The notes: generated from the sequence alone by a model not told the origin. Positions 14,623 to 23,715 are shown, counted from the first letter of the stretch. The stretch: DNA of 64,000 nt from CAVPXC01 sp963709505 (GCA_963709505.1 CAVPXC010000020.1:1-64000); one strand, 5' to 3'. Program-made: numbers and translations.

Positions 14623-15396
14623 ATGAGCTTAATTCCCCCACCGCCACTCGCCGGCAGAACCGTCGTCATCACCGGAAGCACCAGCGGCATCGGCCGCGTG
14701 ATCGCCATAGCGATGGCTCGCGCCGGCGCTGACGTGCTCGTACACGGCCGCAACGCCGAGCAAGCTGCCGAAACAGCGGCACAGATTGCCGCGCTGGGTC
14801 GTCAGGCTCCCATCGTCCTGGCCGACCTCGGCGATCCCGCTGAGATCGAACGGCTGGTCAATTCGGCCTGGGCCGGGCTGGGCGGGCGTGTCGACGTATG
14901 GATCAACAACGCCGGGGCCGACATCCTGACCCGTGGCGCGCTGCAGCGCACTTTTGCCGAGCGTTTGCAGCAGGTGCTGGACATCGACCTGCGGGCGACG
15001 GTGCTCTGCTCGCACCTGGTGGGCAGGCGGCTGCAGGCCCAGGGCGGTGGGCTGATCGTCAACGTGGCGTGGGATCAGGCGCTGACCGGCGGCGTGGGCA
15101 CGGAAAGCGGCCAGCTCTTCGCTGCGGCCAAGGCTGGCATCGTCGGCTTTAGCAAGGCCCTCGCCCGCGGCCTGGCGCCCACGGTGCGGGTCAACGTCCT
15201 GGCGCCGGGCTGGATCGAAACCGCCTGGGGCGCGGACGTCAACCGCGAGCTGTACGAACGGATACGCCAACAGACGCCCCTTCAGCGCTGGGGTAAGCCC
15301 GAAGACGTTGCCGCCGCGGCGGTCTTCCTGGCCTCCGACCAAGCCGCCTTTCTCACGGGCCAGGTGATGATGGTCAACGGTGGAGTGGTAATGTAG
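14623..15396 (+). CDS. SDR-family oxidoreductase with substituted active site
   Basis: A 257-residue short-chain dehydrogenase/reductase fold. The dinucleotide motif GSTSGIG (residues 18-24), HGRN, LADLGD, NNAG (NAGAD) and the C-terminal PLQRWGKPEDVAAAAVFLASD...GQVMMVNGG are all present. The catalytic tetrad is unusual: the Tyr of YxxxK is Phe (LFAAAK), and the Ser of the NISS-like strand is replaced (VNVAWDQAL). The usual proton-transfer chemistry should therefore be impaired. It lies downstream of folP, where pteridine reductase-like SDRs sometimes occur, but a folate role is only a guess. ATG 14623 opens the conserved region. Confidence 0.85.
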   Translation: MSLIPPPPLAGRTVVITGSTSGIGRVIAIAMARAGADVLVHGRNAEQAAETAAQIAALGRQAPIVLADLGDPAEIERLVNSAWAGLGGRVDVWINNAGADILTRGALQRTFAERLQQVLDIDLRATVLCSHLVGRRLQAQGGGLIVNVAWDQALTGGVGTESGQLFAAAKAGIVGFSKALARGLAPTVRVNVLAPGWIETAWGADVNRELYERIRQQTPLQRWGKPEDVAAAAVFLASDQAAFLTGQVMMVNGGVVM

Positions 15397-15405
15397 AAAT
15401 GCGGT

Positions 15406-15512
15406 AACTGCTCACCCGTCATTCCTGCGAAAGCAGGAATCCATCGGGTAGGCTTGCATTCACCGCAATCCGGATGGATTCCTGCTTTCGCAGGAATGAC
15501 GGGTGAGCAGTT
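15406..15512. repeat. long inverted repeat with CGTCATTCCTGCGAAAGCAGGAAT core
   Basis: Arms of about 39 nt (15406-15444 and about 15474-15512), nearly perfect, each containing a smaller ATTCCTGCGAAAGCAGGAAT-type palindrome. Sequences of this sort resemble the dRS3-like small palindromes found in many bacteria. It lies in the 261-bp gap between the SDR gene and the next small gene. Confidence 0.85.
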
Positions 15513-15519
15513 GCGAAAT

Positions 15520-15645
15520 GCGAATGGTCAATTGTCAATTGCTAATTCCGGAAGCGGAGTTTTCGTGGCGATCGACACTTGCCGCTGCGATTTTCCGCTC
15601 TGTCATTCACAATTGACCATTCACAATTCACAATTGACCATTCGC
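15520..15645. repeat. hairpin of tandem CAATTGACCATTCA-like units
   Basis: The left arm GCGAATGGTCAATTGTCAAT and right arm units ATTCACAATTGACCATTC are related tandem words on opposite strands, ending GACCATTCGC at 15645. The loop is about 55 nt. It is lower in GC than its surroundings and abuts the ribosome binding site of the following gene. Confidence 0.7.
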
Positions 15646-15657
15646 AGGAGCTCTTCC

Positions 15658-15909
15658 ATGCCTCCCTCCCTCATCCTTTCCACAGTGCTCTCCCTCATAT
15701 GGGCGACGTTGTGGTTCTTTTGGCACGGTGGCGGGTGGCGCGATTGGCTGATCGATGTGCTGGCGGCGCTGTTGGGCTTTGGTGCGGGCCAACTGTTAGG
15801 TGGGCTGCTCGACCTACCGCTACCCTCCATTGGCGAGGTGCGCGTCGTCGAGGGGACGATTTTCGCCTGGCTGGCGCTGTGGCTCGTACATCGGTGGCGG
15901 CGCAGGTAA
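15658..15909 (+). CDS. small membrane protein, unknown function
   Basis: An 83-residue protein with three hydrophobic segments (about 4-22, 30-50 and 62-77) and an Arg-rich C-terminus (HRWRRR), suggesting the C-terminus is cytoplasmic. AGGAG lies upstream of ATG 15658. No family was recognised. A longer frame reading through the repeat upstream was rejected. Confidence 0.55.
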   Translation: MPPSLILSTVLSLIWATLWFFWHGGGWRDWLIDVLAALLGFGAGQLLGGLLDLPLPSIGEVRVVEGTIFAWLALWLVHRWRRR

Positions 15910-16105
15910 CACACGCGTCTGGCTCGCATCGCGCAGCTATCGAACAACATGCGTCTGACTTGCTTATGCCGGTGAACGGGTCGTCTCGGACTTTTGCTTC
16001 TGATAGGTTCATGCTAAAATCTGCTTTCTTGGTTGCGTTCCGGCCCAATGCTCTTTGACAACGCGCTGCTTGGATCCTTCCTCGATCCATGCAAGGAGTT
16101 GACCG

Positions 16106-18610
16106 ATGCAAGGCACCTATCTCGTACGGCTGAACGGTAAGGCCAATGCTTCGCCTCTCTTGTACAGGATTTTGCCGCGGGACGTTTTTGCACGCCGATC
16201 GAGTCAATCCATTGGCAATAAGGCGCTCGGTCTGAGAGCATTGATTGGCCTCGGTCTCCATGTGCCGCGTACGTACGTTTGCACATGGGATGCCAGCGAG
16301 CAATTTCGGAGCGGCGAACCAAATCTTGAACAAACGCTCAAGGCCGAGTTGGCCACGATCGTCCGACCGGGCCAGCTCTATGCCGTGCGTTCGTCGACGA
16401 ACATTGAGGATGATCCCCAGTACAGCTTCGCCGGTCAGTTCGAGAGCTTTCTCAACGTAGAAGGGGTAGAAAGCATTTGGAAGGCAATTCAAGACGTCTG
16501 GGCATCGACCCAAGCTCCGGCGGTGGCAACCTACCAGGCCAATCTAAACCGGGCGCCAGTTGCGCTGAAAACGGCCGTACTGATCCAGGAAATGGTCCGG
16601 CCGCAGGTGTCCGGCGTCGCTTTTAGCCGCAACCCCATTACCGGTATGGACGAGGTCGTGGTAGAGGCTGTGGCCGGCAGCGGCAAGACACTGGTGCAAG
16701 ATGGCGTCACGCCGGAGCGCTGGGTCAACAAGTGGGGCGACTGGATTACCCGGCCAGTGCAGCCGGCGCTTCCTGTGGCAGTCATCCAGGAAGTGGTAGA
16801 TCAGACCAAGCGCATCGTCAAATCTTACGGCCAGCCAGTGGACCTCGAGTGGGTCTATGATGGCGCGACGGTTTACTGGGTACAGGTGCGCCCCATTACT
16901 GCATTGGCGAACGTGGGTGTCTACTCCGACAGGATTTCCCGTGAGGTGCTGCCTGGGCAAATCAAACCGCTCGTGTGGTCGGTCAACGTGCCGTTGGTCA
17001 ACAGTGCCTGGGTTCGATTATTCACCGAACTGATTGGCCCCAACAACATCGACCCCAACAGCCTGGCTCGGGCCTTCCACTACCGGGCGTACTTCAATAT
17101 GGGTGTCATCGGCCAGATTTTCGAGGTATTAGGGATGCCTCGCGATAGCCTTGAATTGTTGATGGGCATCGACTCGGGCGGCAACGAAAAGCCTTCCTTC
17201 AAGCCCTCGGCCAAGAGTTACCGCCATACACCGAGAATGCTGCGGATGGCGGTCGACAAGTGGCGCTTTGCCCGCCAGGTGGAGACCTTTCTTCCGCCGG
17301 CGCAGGCCAGATACCGGTTGCTGCGACGAGGCAGCCTGGGCCAGCTTACCGAGCGGGAACTGTTGGCCGAGATTGACCAGGTGTACCAGCTGACCAGGCA
17401 AACCGCTTATTTCAACATCATCACGCCGTTGCTAATGGGACTTTACAACCGGCTGCTGGCTGCGCAACTGGCCGGGTGCGGCGTGGACATGGCGCAGGTC
17501 GACGTCACTCATGGGCTGAACGCGCTGCGCGATCTAGACCCTACCATTCATTTGGAGCAACTCAACCGGCAGTTCAATGGGCTGGCAGAGGCGGAGATCA
17601 AGTCGCTCGCCTTGCCGGAAGCAATCCATTCTGAAACCGGGTTGTTTGCAGGTTCATCGGGAAGCTCGGTTTCTTCAAGCCCGGTAGCCGCAGCAGCAAA
17701 CGGGCCAAGCCACGCGGTCCGGGAGTTCCAGCGGGAGCTAGCCGCGTTTGTTGAGCGTTTCGGCCATCTGAGCGACAGCGGCAACGATTTTTCGTCCATG
17801 CCGTGGCGCGAGAATCCGGAGCTGTTGCTCAAGATGATCGCGGGCTACGGCCACTCTGCCAATCGCGCCGGCGGATCCACAGCTCAGCCAGCCAACGGCG
17901 GCTTGGGCGGAAGCAAACTAAGCTTCGACGAGCTGCCGCTGCCCGCTCTGCGCCGCCCGCTGCTGACGCTGCTTTACAAGCGCGCCCGCAGCTTCCGCCT
18001 GTATCGTGAGCAGATCAGCTCGCTCTACACCTTCGGCTACGGCCTTTTCCGCGACTACTTTCTGGCTCTGGGCGACCACTTTGTGCGCCGCGATGTCATC
18101 GCAACGCGGCAAGACATCTTCTATCTGTACCTGGATGAAGTTAGGGAAATTGCGGCGGGCGGCCAAACGAATTACGCTGATCGGGTTGCCGAACGCCAAC
18201 AAGAGATGGACGCCTGCCGGGATGTGGTCTTACCCGGCATCATCTATGGCAACCAGCCACCGCCTGTCGACTTTCCCACTGACACCACGCTGGCCGGCAC
18301 GCCGACTTCACGCGGCTATTACCAGGGGCCTGTTCGGGTCATTTGCGGCTTGCATGAATTCGACAAGCTGCAGGCCGGTGACGTGCTCGTCATTCCCTTC
18401 TCAGACGTGGGCTGGACACCGCTCTTTGCCAAAGCTGGCGCAGTTATCGCAGAGTCCGGCGGTATTCTGTCACACAGCTCGATCATCGCTCGCGAATACA
18501 ACATTCCCGCTGTCGTCTCGGTGCCCGGCGCCTGCCGCCTTCAGGACGGCACGGTCGTCACCGTGGACGGATATAGCGGCAGAATTGGTGTGCAAAGGAG
18601 TAAGATATAG
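16106..18610 (+). CDS. PEP/pyruvate-dikinase-like phosphotransferase (PEP synthase or rifampicin phosphotransferase architecture)
   Basis: An 834-residue protein. The N-terminal ATP-grasp domain (about 1-275) has SIGNKALGLRALIGLGLHVP, YAVRSSTNIEDDPQYSFAG and QEMVRPQVSGVAFSRNPITG. A central helical region (about 280-730) follows. The C-terminal swivelling phospho-His domain (about 735-830) reads AESGGILSHSSIIAREYNIP, with the phosphoryl-carrying His in SHSS. There is no TIM-barrel PEP domain, so this is not a full PEP synthase. The layout is that of rifampicin phosphotransferase-type enzymes, which move the beta phosphate of ATP to a small molecule held by the central domain. The substrate is unknown. 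A good site (AAGGAG) precedes ATG 16106. It is the first gene of a three-gene operon, its stop overlapping the next start. Confidence 0.8.
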   Translation: MQGTYLVRLNGKANASPLLYRILPRDVFARRSSQSIGNKALGLRALIGLGLHVPRTYVCTWDASEQFRSGEPNLEQTLKAELATIVRPGQLYAVRSSTNIEDDPQYSFAGQFESFLNVEGVESIWKAIQDVWASTQAPAVATYQANLNRAPVALKTAVLIQEMVRPQVSGVAFSRNPITGMDEVVVEAVAGSGKTLVQDGVTPERWVNKWGDWITRPVQPALPVAVIQEVVDQTKRIVKSYGQPVDLEWVYDGATVYWVQVRPITALANVGVYSDRISREVLPGQIKPLVWSVNVPLVNSAWVRLFTELIGPNNIDPNSLARAFHYRAYFNMGVIGQIFEVLGMPRDSLELLMGIDSGGNEKPSFKPSAKSYRHTPRMLRMAVDKWRFARQVETFLPPAQARYRLLRRGSLGQLTERELLAEIDQVYQLTRQTAYFNIITPLLMGLYNRLLAAQLAGCGVDMAQVDVTHGLNALRDLDPTIHLEQLNRQFNGLAEAEIKSLALPEAIHSETGLFAGSSGSSVSSSPVAAAANGPSHAVREFQRELAAFVERFGHLSDSGNDFSSMPWRENPELLLKMIAGYGHSANRAGGSTAQPANGGLGGSKLSFDELPLPALRRPLLTLLYKRARSFRLYREQISSLYTFGYGLFRDYFLALGDHFVRRDVIATRQDIFYLYLDEVREIAAGGQTNYADRVAERQQEMDACRDVVLPGIIYGNQPPPVDFPTDTTLAGTPTSRGYYQGPVRVICGLHEFDKLQAGDVLVIPFSDVGWTPLFAKAGAVIAESGGILSHSSIIAREYNIPAVVSVPGACRLQDGTVVTVDGYSGRIGVQRSKI

Positions 18611-19854
18611 TGGAAATCGTCAACTGGATCGCTTTGGCCGCTGCCGCCCTTGGCCTCGGCGCTGTCTTCGAAGAGTACCTGACCGTTCATCCGCTCAAGA
18701 TGAGCCGCTATCTGTTCGCTGCCAGCCTGCTGCTGGCCGGCGTCTGTGCCGGCATCGTCTGGGGCTTTGATGGCATCCAGCGGCTGGCAGCCGCAGTTGT
18801 AGCACTGTTGGCCGCCCTGACCGGCTACGCCATTATGACCAAACACTTCCTTGCGCGAGAGGACGAGCGTCCTTTACCCGTCATCACCCGGACCAAGGAT
18901 GACCCCGGCCTGGGTCACACCGCGGTCGTCTATTTTACCCATGGCGAACCCGAAACCTATGATCCCATCGGTTGGATCAACCAATTTCGGGAGTTCGACG
19001 AGCAGAAGATTCCCTTCGTGCCGCTGCTGGTGCGGCCGCTCTTCGCCTACAATTTGCGCAAGAAGTACCTTGCCGTGGGGCGCAGTAACCATCGCCAGAC
19101 CCACATGCGGATGATCCGCATGCTGGAGGAAGCTCACCGCGCCGAGGGCGACACTATGACCCGCTTCTATCTGTGCTTCCTGGACGACAACCCCCGCCCA
19201 GACGCCGCCGCGATCCAGGCGTTGAACGATGGCGCCAGCCGCATCGTCGTTGCCGAGGTCTTTCTGACCCTCTCCAACCACACGGCCGAGGGCGAGCATC
19301 AGATCAAGTCACTGAAGCTGGAGGACTATGGAGTCGAGGTGCGCTACACCGGCCCCCTGTGGGACTCCGACACGTTGAAGCGCATGTTCGTCCAGCGGGC
19401 CAACGCCTACGTAGACGGCGTGGATAAGTCGCAGATCGGTATTTTGCTCGTAGGTCACGGTCAGCCCGACGAATGGGACGTGGAGTGGCCCACTGAGACG
19501 GAGCAGGAAATGGGTTTTCGTCAAGACGTATTGCAGCGCTTGGCGTTGGACGGGTTCAAGCCCGAGCACCTCAGCCTGGCCTGGATGGAGTTCAAGGAGC
19601 CCAAGCCCGCTCCTAAGGTCGAGGAATTTGCCCGGAATGGCGTCAAGAAACTTCTCTACTTCTCGGCCGCCATCAGCGCCGACGCCTTGCATAGCCAGAT
19701 CGACGTGCCGGAGTTAATCGAAAAGGCCAGGGTGCCAGCCGATTTCCCGATGCTCAACCTGGGCGCGTGGAACGACGACCCACTGGTCATCCAGGCCATC
19801 AAGGAGCGCATCGACACTCAGATGGCCAGCTTGCGAGTTTCGCGGGAGAGGTAG
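18610..19854 (+). CDS. membrane-anchored ferrochelatase/CbiX-like protein
   Basis: A 414-residue protein. Three or so hydrophobic segments (residues 1-85) anchor a soluble domain with chelatase-fold features: VVYFTHGEPETYDP (cf. the ferrochelatase N-terminal half), then ILLVGHGQPDEW (the CbiX/HemH HG motif) and LLYFSAAISADALHSQIDVPEL (second-half His region). Class II chelatases insert metal into tetrapyrroles; here metal and substrate are unknown, and a non-chelatase role is possible. The start is GTG 18610, overlapping the preceding TAG by one base, with AAGGAG upstream, so it is coupled to the phosphotransferase gene. N-terminal membrane anchoring is unusual for this family. Confidence 0.7.
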   Translation: MEIVNWIALAAAALGLGAVFEEYLTVHPLKMSRYLFAASLLLAGVCAGIVWGFDGIQRLAAAVVALLAALTGYAIMTKHFLAREDERPLPVITRTKDDPGLGHTAVVYFTHGEPETYDPIGWINQFREFDEQKIPFVPLLVRPLFAYNLRKKYLAVGRSNHRQTHMRMIRMLEEAHRAEGDTMTRFYLCFLDDNPRPDAAAIQALNDGASRIVVAEVFLTLSNHTAEGEHQIKSLKLEDYGVEVRYTGPLWDSDTLKRMFVQRANAYVDGVDKSQIGILLVGHGQPDEWDVEWPTETEQEMGFRQDVLQRLALDGFKPEHLSLAWMEFKEPKPAPKVEEFARNGVKKLLYFSAAISADALHSQIDVPELIEKARVPADFPMLNLGAWNDDPLVIQAIKERIDTQMASLRVSRER

Positions 19855-19858
19855 TCAC

Positions 19859-20605
19859 ATGAACATTGGCATTGCCTTGCTGGCTGCCGCCGTCGGCTAT
19901 CTGCTTGGCTCGATCTCATGGGCGCGCATCATCACCGGACTCGTCGCACCCGGCACCGATATCTCGATGATCCGCGAGCCTGTGCCGCACACCGACGAGG
20001 TCTTCGAGTCGGATTTGGTCAGCGCCACGACCGTGCGTATCCATGTGGGCACTCGCTACGGCTGCCTAACTGCCATCCTCGATATGCTCAAGGTCGCCCT
20101 GCCGACGCTTAGCCTTCAAGTTGTGGCTGCCCGACACGTCGTACTTCCTCCTCGTGGCGGCCATGGGAGTAGTGGGCCACGACTGGCCGCTGTTTTTCAA
20201 GTTCAAGGGCGGTCGCGGCGAGTTACCCATCCTCGGCGGCTTGATCGTGATTGACTTCATCGGCCTGGTTGTGAGCAACGTGTTGGGCTTCGCCTGGGCG
20301 TGTTGGCTGGCAACATTCTGGTGCTGCGCTGGGCCGGCTTGGTACTGCTGATCCCCTGGATGTGGCTGCGATTTCACGATTGGGCCTACGTCGCTTACAT
20401 GGCCTTCGTCAACGTGATCTACTGGATCGCGATGACACCCGATCTGAAACAGTACTTCCAGTTCAAGGATGCGGCCATCGACCCGACCCAGGAAGAGTTG
20501 GCCGGGTTCTTGGGCATGGGCGCCAGGCTTGGCCGTCTCCTTGATCGCTACAGCTTGCCGGCCTTGTGGTCACGCTTTCGCAAGCGGGATGTAAGCAATA
20601 CTTGA
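19859..20605 (+). CDS. PlsY-like glycerol-3-phosphate acyltransferase (two compensating frame breaks)
   Basis: Integral membrane protein resembling PlsY, which acylates glycerol-3-phosphate from acyl-phosphate. The N-terminus AAVGYLLGSISWARIITGLV and the central GHDWPLFFKFKGGRGELPILGG match PlsY motifs 1 and 2. The usual SGNIGATN loop is replaced by a divergent VSATTVRIHVGTRYG. The middle part is in another frame (about 20115-20300), and the last part returns to the first frame, so two compensating indels are likely. It starts 4 nt after the chelatase-like gene with GAGAGG upstream. The extended soluble C-terminus (about 60 residues) is not usual for PlsY. Confidence 0.65.
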
Positions 20606-20741
20606 CCCAACTCAGCGTGTCACGGGTTTTTGGCCAGTCGAAGCCGGGAAAGCGGATCATCGCCCAATCCAACATTATGCGGTCAGGACCTACGACAACA
20701 ACGGTGGTACAGTTGCACCTGATTTCGTTTCGGGAGGCCCC

Positions 20742-22163
20742 ATGTCAACCGCCATCTGGTGGATTCGCCGCGATCTACGGCTTGCCGACAACCAGGCCCT
20801 GGCTGCGGCGCAGGCTCAGGCCGAGCACGTCGTGCCAGTGTTCGTGCTGGACCCGACCCTGCTGGCCTCGCCCTATGCAAGCGAGAAACGGCTCGCATTT
20901 CTGTATGACGGCCTGCGCAACCTGGATGCCGATCTGTCTACTCGCGGCAGCCGGCTCGTGGTACGGCAAGGCGACCCGGCCGAGGAACTGGCAAGCCTGC
21001 TGGGCGAGGTTCAGGCGACAGCTGTGATCGCCGAGCGTGACGTCTCGCCTTACGCCCGTAAACGGGACGAGCAAATCGCCCGCCAATTGCCGCTGCACCT
21101 CACGGCGGGGCTGACCGTGCATCCGCCCGATCACGTGCTCAAAGAGGACGGCCGTCCCTACACGGTGTTCACGCCTTTCAGCCGCAAATGGCTGTCGCTG
21201 CCGCTGCCGGAAGCGATCGATCTGTTGCCGGCGCCGGAACGCATCTCGACGCCGGATGGCTTGGCCAGCCTGCCGCTCCCCGTGAATCCGGCCTTGCCCG
21301 CAAGCGTGCCCTTCCCGGCCGGCGAGGCCGAAGCCCAACGCCGTCTGCTGGCCTTCGCCGAAGGCGACGCCGCAGGGATCACCCGCTACCGCGACGACCG
21401 CAACCGTCCCGATCTGGAAGGCACATCACGGCTTTCGCCCTACCTGCGCTTTGGCATGCTATCGGCGCGGCAGGCGGTGGTGGCTGCGCGTGCCGCGCGC
21501 CGAGCTGCGCGCACGTCCGACGCCTGCTACGGCAGTGACACCTGGCTGAACGAGCTGATCTGGCGGGAGTTCTACGTATCGATTCTGCACCACTTCCCCA
21601 CTGTGCGCGGCAATAGCTTTCAGCGCCAATACGATCGCATACCCTGGGCTAACGACGAGAAGGACTTTGCGGCTTGGTGCGAGGGTCGCACCGGCACCCC
21701 GATCGTCGACGCGGCCATGCGCCAACTCGTGCAGACGGGCTGGATGCACAACCGCAGCCGCATGATCGTGGCCTCGTTCCTGGTGAAGGACCTGTTGATC
21801 GACTGGCGCTGGGGCGAGCGCTTTTTTATGCAGCACCTGGTGGACGGCGACCCGGCGGCTAACAACGGCGGCTGGCAATGGACGGCAGGCACAGGCACCG
21901 ACGCCGCGCCGTACTTTCGCATTTTTAACCCTGTAACCCAGGGCCAGAAGTTCGACCCGGATGGCCTGTATGTACGGCGTTGGGTTCCAGAGCTAGCTGG
22001 CGTGCCAGTCAAGTTCATCCACGAGCCGTGGAAACTGCCGCAAAGCGACCAACGGCGCGCCGGTTGCCTGGTTGGTCAAGACTATCCCGCGCCGATCGTC
22101 GATCACGCCTGGGCACGCGCGCGGACACTCACTGCGTACGCGCAAGCGAAGGAGGCGTCTTAG
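20742..22163 (+). CDS. phrB: Deoxyribodipyrimidine photo-lyase (class I photolyase)
   Basis: A 473-residue flavoprotein that repairs UV-induced cyclobutane pyrimidine dimers with light. The N-terminal Rossmann-like antenna domain begins IWWIRRDLRLADNQAL. The C-terminal FAD domain has the hallmarks LRFGMLSARQ, WLNELIWREFYV, WCEGRTGTPIVDAAMRQL, MHNRSRMIVASFLVKDL, and WQWTAGTGTDAAPYFRIFNP. Length is typical. GGGAGG precedes ATG 20742. A TspO-like gene follows, a pairing seen around photolyases and carotenoid or porphyrin genes in several bacteria. Confidence 0.95.
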   Translation: MSTAIWWIRRDLRLADNQALAAAQAQAEHVVPVFVLDPTLLASPYASEKRLAFLYDGLRNLDADLSTRGSRLVVRQGDPAEELASLLGEVQATAVIAERDVSPYARKRDEQIARQLPLHLTAGLTVHPPDHVLKEDGRPYTVFTPFSRKWLSLPLPEAIDLLPAPERISTPDGLASLPLPVNPALPASVPFPAGEAEAQRRLLAFAEGDAAGITRYRDDRNRPDLEGTSRLSPYLRFGMLSARQAVVAARAARRAARTSDACYGSDTWLNELIWREFYVSILHHFPTVRGNSFQRQYDRIPWANDEKDFAAWCEGRTGTPIVDAAMRQLVQTGWMHNRSRMIVASFLVKDLLIDWRWGERFFMQHLVDGDPAANNGGWQWTAGTGTDAAPYFRIFNPVTQGQKFDPDGLYVRRWVPELAGVPVKFIHEPWKLPQSDQRRAGCLVGQDYPAPIVDHAWARARTLTAYAQAKEAS

Positions 22164-22183
22164 GCTTCAAAGTCCTCGCGTTA

Positions 22184-22273
22184 GATCGGTCCGGTCTTCG
22201 GAGACCGGACCGATCTGGGCACCAAGAGTAAGTTAGCTAGAGATCGGTCCGGTCTTCGAAGACCGGACCGATC
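22184..22273. repeat. two tandem 32-nt palindromes
   Basis: Perfect or near-perfect palindromes at 22184-22215 and 22242-22273. Each is GATCGGTCCGGTCTTC joined to its complement, with a two-base centre difference (GG or GA). They lie 20-110 bp after the photolyase stop. They probably act as terminators or belong to a small mobile palindrome family. Confidence 0.9.
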
Positions 22274-22304
22274 CGAGATCAAGAGTCTTTGAGGTGACTC
22301 ACCG

Positions 22305-23075
22305 ATGAACAAGAATATCCTTCGACAAATCGCCGTGGTCATAGCAGTGGTCGCGGTCATCGTAATCAACGTGCTAGCTAACGCGCTGCCCTTCAACGGG
22401 CAAGGCACTGGCGAGATCTCCGATCGCTTCCAGGTGTTTTTCGTCCCGGCGGGCTACGTGTTTGCCATCTGGGGCCTGATCTACATCGGGTTGATCGCCT
22501 ATGCTGTCTTCCAGGCACTGCCGGCGCAGCGCGACAACCCGCGGCTGCGCAGCATCTTTTGGCCGGTGATCGTCGGCTCGGTCGCCAACATCGTCTGGAT
22601 CTTCTTGTGGCACTACGATCGCCTGGCGCTAACGGTGGTGGCGATGCTCGTCCTCCTGGCGTCGTTGATCGTCGTCTACCTGCGGCTGGGTATCCAGAAG
22701 ACGCCGGTGAGCCGGGCAGAACGATGGGCGGTCCACGTGCCATTTAGCATCTACCTGGGCTGGATCACCGTGGCGACGATTGCCAACATCACCAACCTGC
22801 TGTGGTTCGCGGGGTGGAATGGCTTTGGGCTCAGCGCCCAGGCGTGGTTCGTCATCATGTTAGCTGCGGCCATCATCATCGCCGCAGCGATGGCGCTGAC
22901 CCGTCACGACGTGGCCTATCTGCTGGTGTTGGTGTGGGCGGTGGTCGGCATCGCGGTCAAGCTGGCTGGCATACCGGTCGTCGCCACGGCGGCTTGGGTG
23001 GCGGCAGCAGTGCTTGTCGTTCTAGTGGTGGTTGCGATCGTCGTCAAACCGCCTCAACCCGCGGCAAGCGCATAA
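22305..23075 (+). CDS. TspO/MBR-like tryptophan-rich sensory protein
   Basis: A 256-residue membrane protein with about seven hydrophobic segments. The stretch FVPAGYVFAIWGLIYIGLIAY is the TspO/MBR first-loop signature, and several tryptophans (FLWHYDRLAL, LWFAGWNGFG) follow. TspO proteins bind porphyrins and respond to light or oxygen stress. At 256 residues with extra C-terminal helices it belongs to the longer subgroup, not the 160-residue RhtspO type. GAGGTG lies upstream of ATG 22305. The position next to a photolyase agrees with a light-stress role. Confidence 0.8.
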   Translation: MNKNILRQIAVVIAVVAVIVINVLANALPFNGQGTGEISDRFQVFFVPAGYVFAIWGLIYIGLIAYAVFQALPAQRDNPRLRSIFWPVIVGSVANIVWIFLWHYDRLALTVVAMLVLLASLIVVYLRLGIQKTPVSRAERWAVHVPFSIYLGWITVATIANITNLLWFAGWNGFGLSAQAWFVIMLAAAIIIAAAMALTRHDVAYLLVLVWAVVGIAVKLAGIPVVATAAWVAAAVLVVLVVVAIVVKPPQPAASA

Positions 23076-23083
23076 GGTAGTTA

Positions 23084-23129
23084 ACGGACAGACCTCCGAG
23101 GTCTTCCGAGACCTCGGAAGTCTGTCCGT
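23084..23129. repeat. inverted repeat, 20-nt arms
   Basis: ACGGACAGACCTCCGAGGTC (23084-23103) pairs with 23110-23129 with one mismatch across a 6-nt loop. It lies 9 bp after the TspO-like gene and probably acts as its terminator. Confidence 0.85.
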
Positions 23130-23217
23130 GTAAGTGCAATTGCTCAGGTGCTTGAAATGAATCTCCCATCCCTTCGAACGCCTACCGACCCCGACCCGGC
23201 GGCGCGCCCTGCCGGTA

Positions 23218-23715
23218 TTGATTGTCGCTCACACTGGCGCTCACCCTTGCGCTGCAAATCGTCGGTCGACCACTCAGACAGCGGCCGCGCCGCAGGGAAT
23301 CGTTTCTTTCGAGCTAGCCGGTACTTTGCCCGCGGCGCAGGCCATCATTGCCTCGTGGGACCAGGCGGCACAGCTGCATGCTGGCTTCAGCCTGGGGCTG
23401 GACTACCTCTACATGCCGCTGTACGCAATAACGATTGCATTGGCCTGCGTGCAGGCCGCCGGTAGCTCGCTGCGTTCGCCACGACCGATTTGGGCGTTGG
23501 GAATTTTGCTGGCCTGGGCGTTAGGCCTGGCCGCGCTGCTGGACGCGGTCGAAAACATCGCGCTTTTCCAGCTCCTGCTGGGCTCGACGTCGACGGCCTG
23601 GCCGGCTGTGGCCAAGGCATGCGCCACAGTGAAATTCGCGTTTGTGATTGCCGGGCTGCTTTACGCAGGGGTTGGGGGAGTAGCCTATCTGACACGACGA
23701 GTCCGCCAAATCTGA
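23218..23715 (+). CDS. hypothetical membrane protein, N-terminus disturbed
   Basis: The reliable part (from QGIVSFELAGTLPAAQ, about residue 26) has three hydrophobic segments and the pattern SWDQAAQLHAGFSLGLDYLYMPLYAITIAL, LLDAVENIALFQLL. It resembles small uncharacterised bacterial membrane proteins of about 160-190 residues. The first 25 residues in this frame are unnatural, whereas another frame at 23226-23290 reads LSLTLALTLALQIVGRPLRQ, a clear first membrane helix. Two compensating indels (near 23225 and 23290) are therefore likely. The true start is probably between 23157 and 23218. Function unknown. Confidence 0.6.
   Translation: MIVAHTGAHPCAANRRSTTQTAAAPQGIVSFELAGTLPAAQAIIASWDQAAQLHAGFSLGLDYLYMPLYAITIALACVQAAGSSLRSPRPIWALGILLAWALGLAALLDAVENIALFQLLLGSTSTAWPAVAKACATVKFAFVIAGLLYAGVGGVAYLTRRVRQI

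Noticed and set aside
15406..15512. Insertion sequence remnant because of long inverted repeats
   Set aside because: There is no coding sequence between the arms and no target duplication; the loop is only about 29 nt, so it is a palindrome, not an IS end pair.
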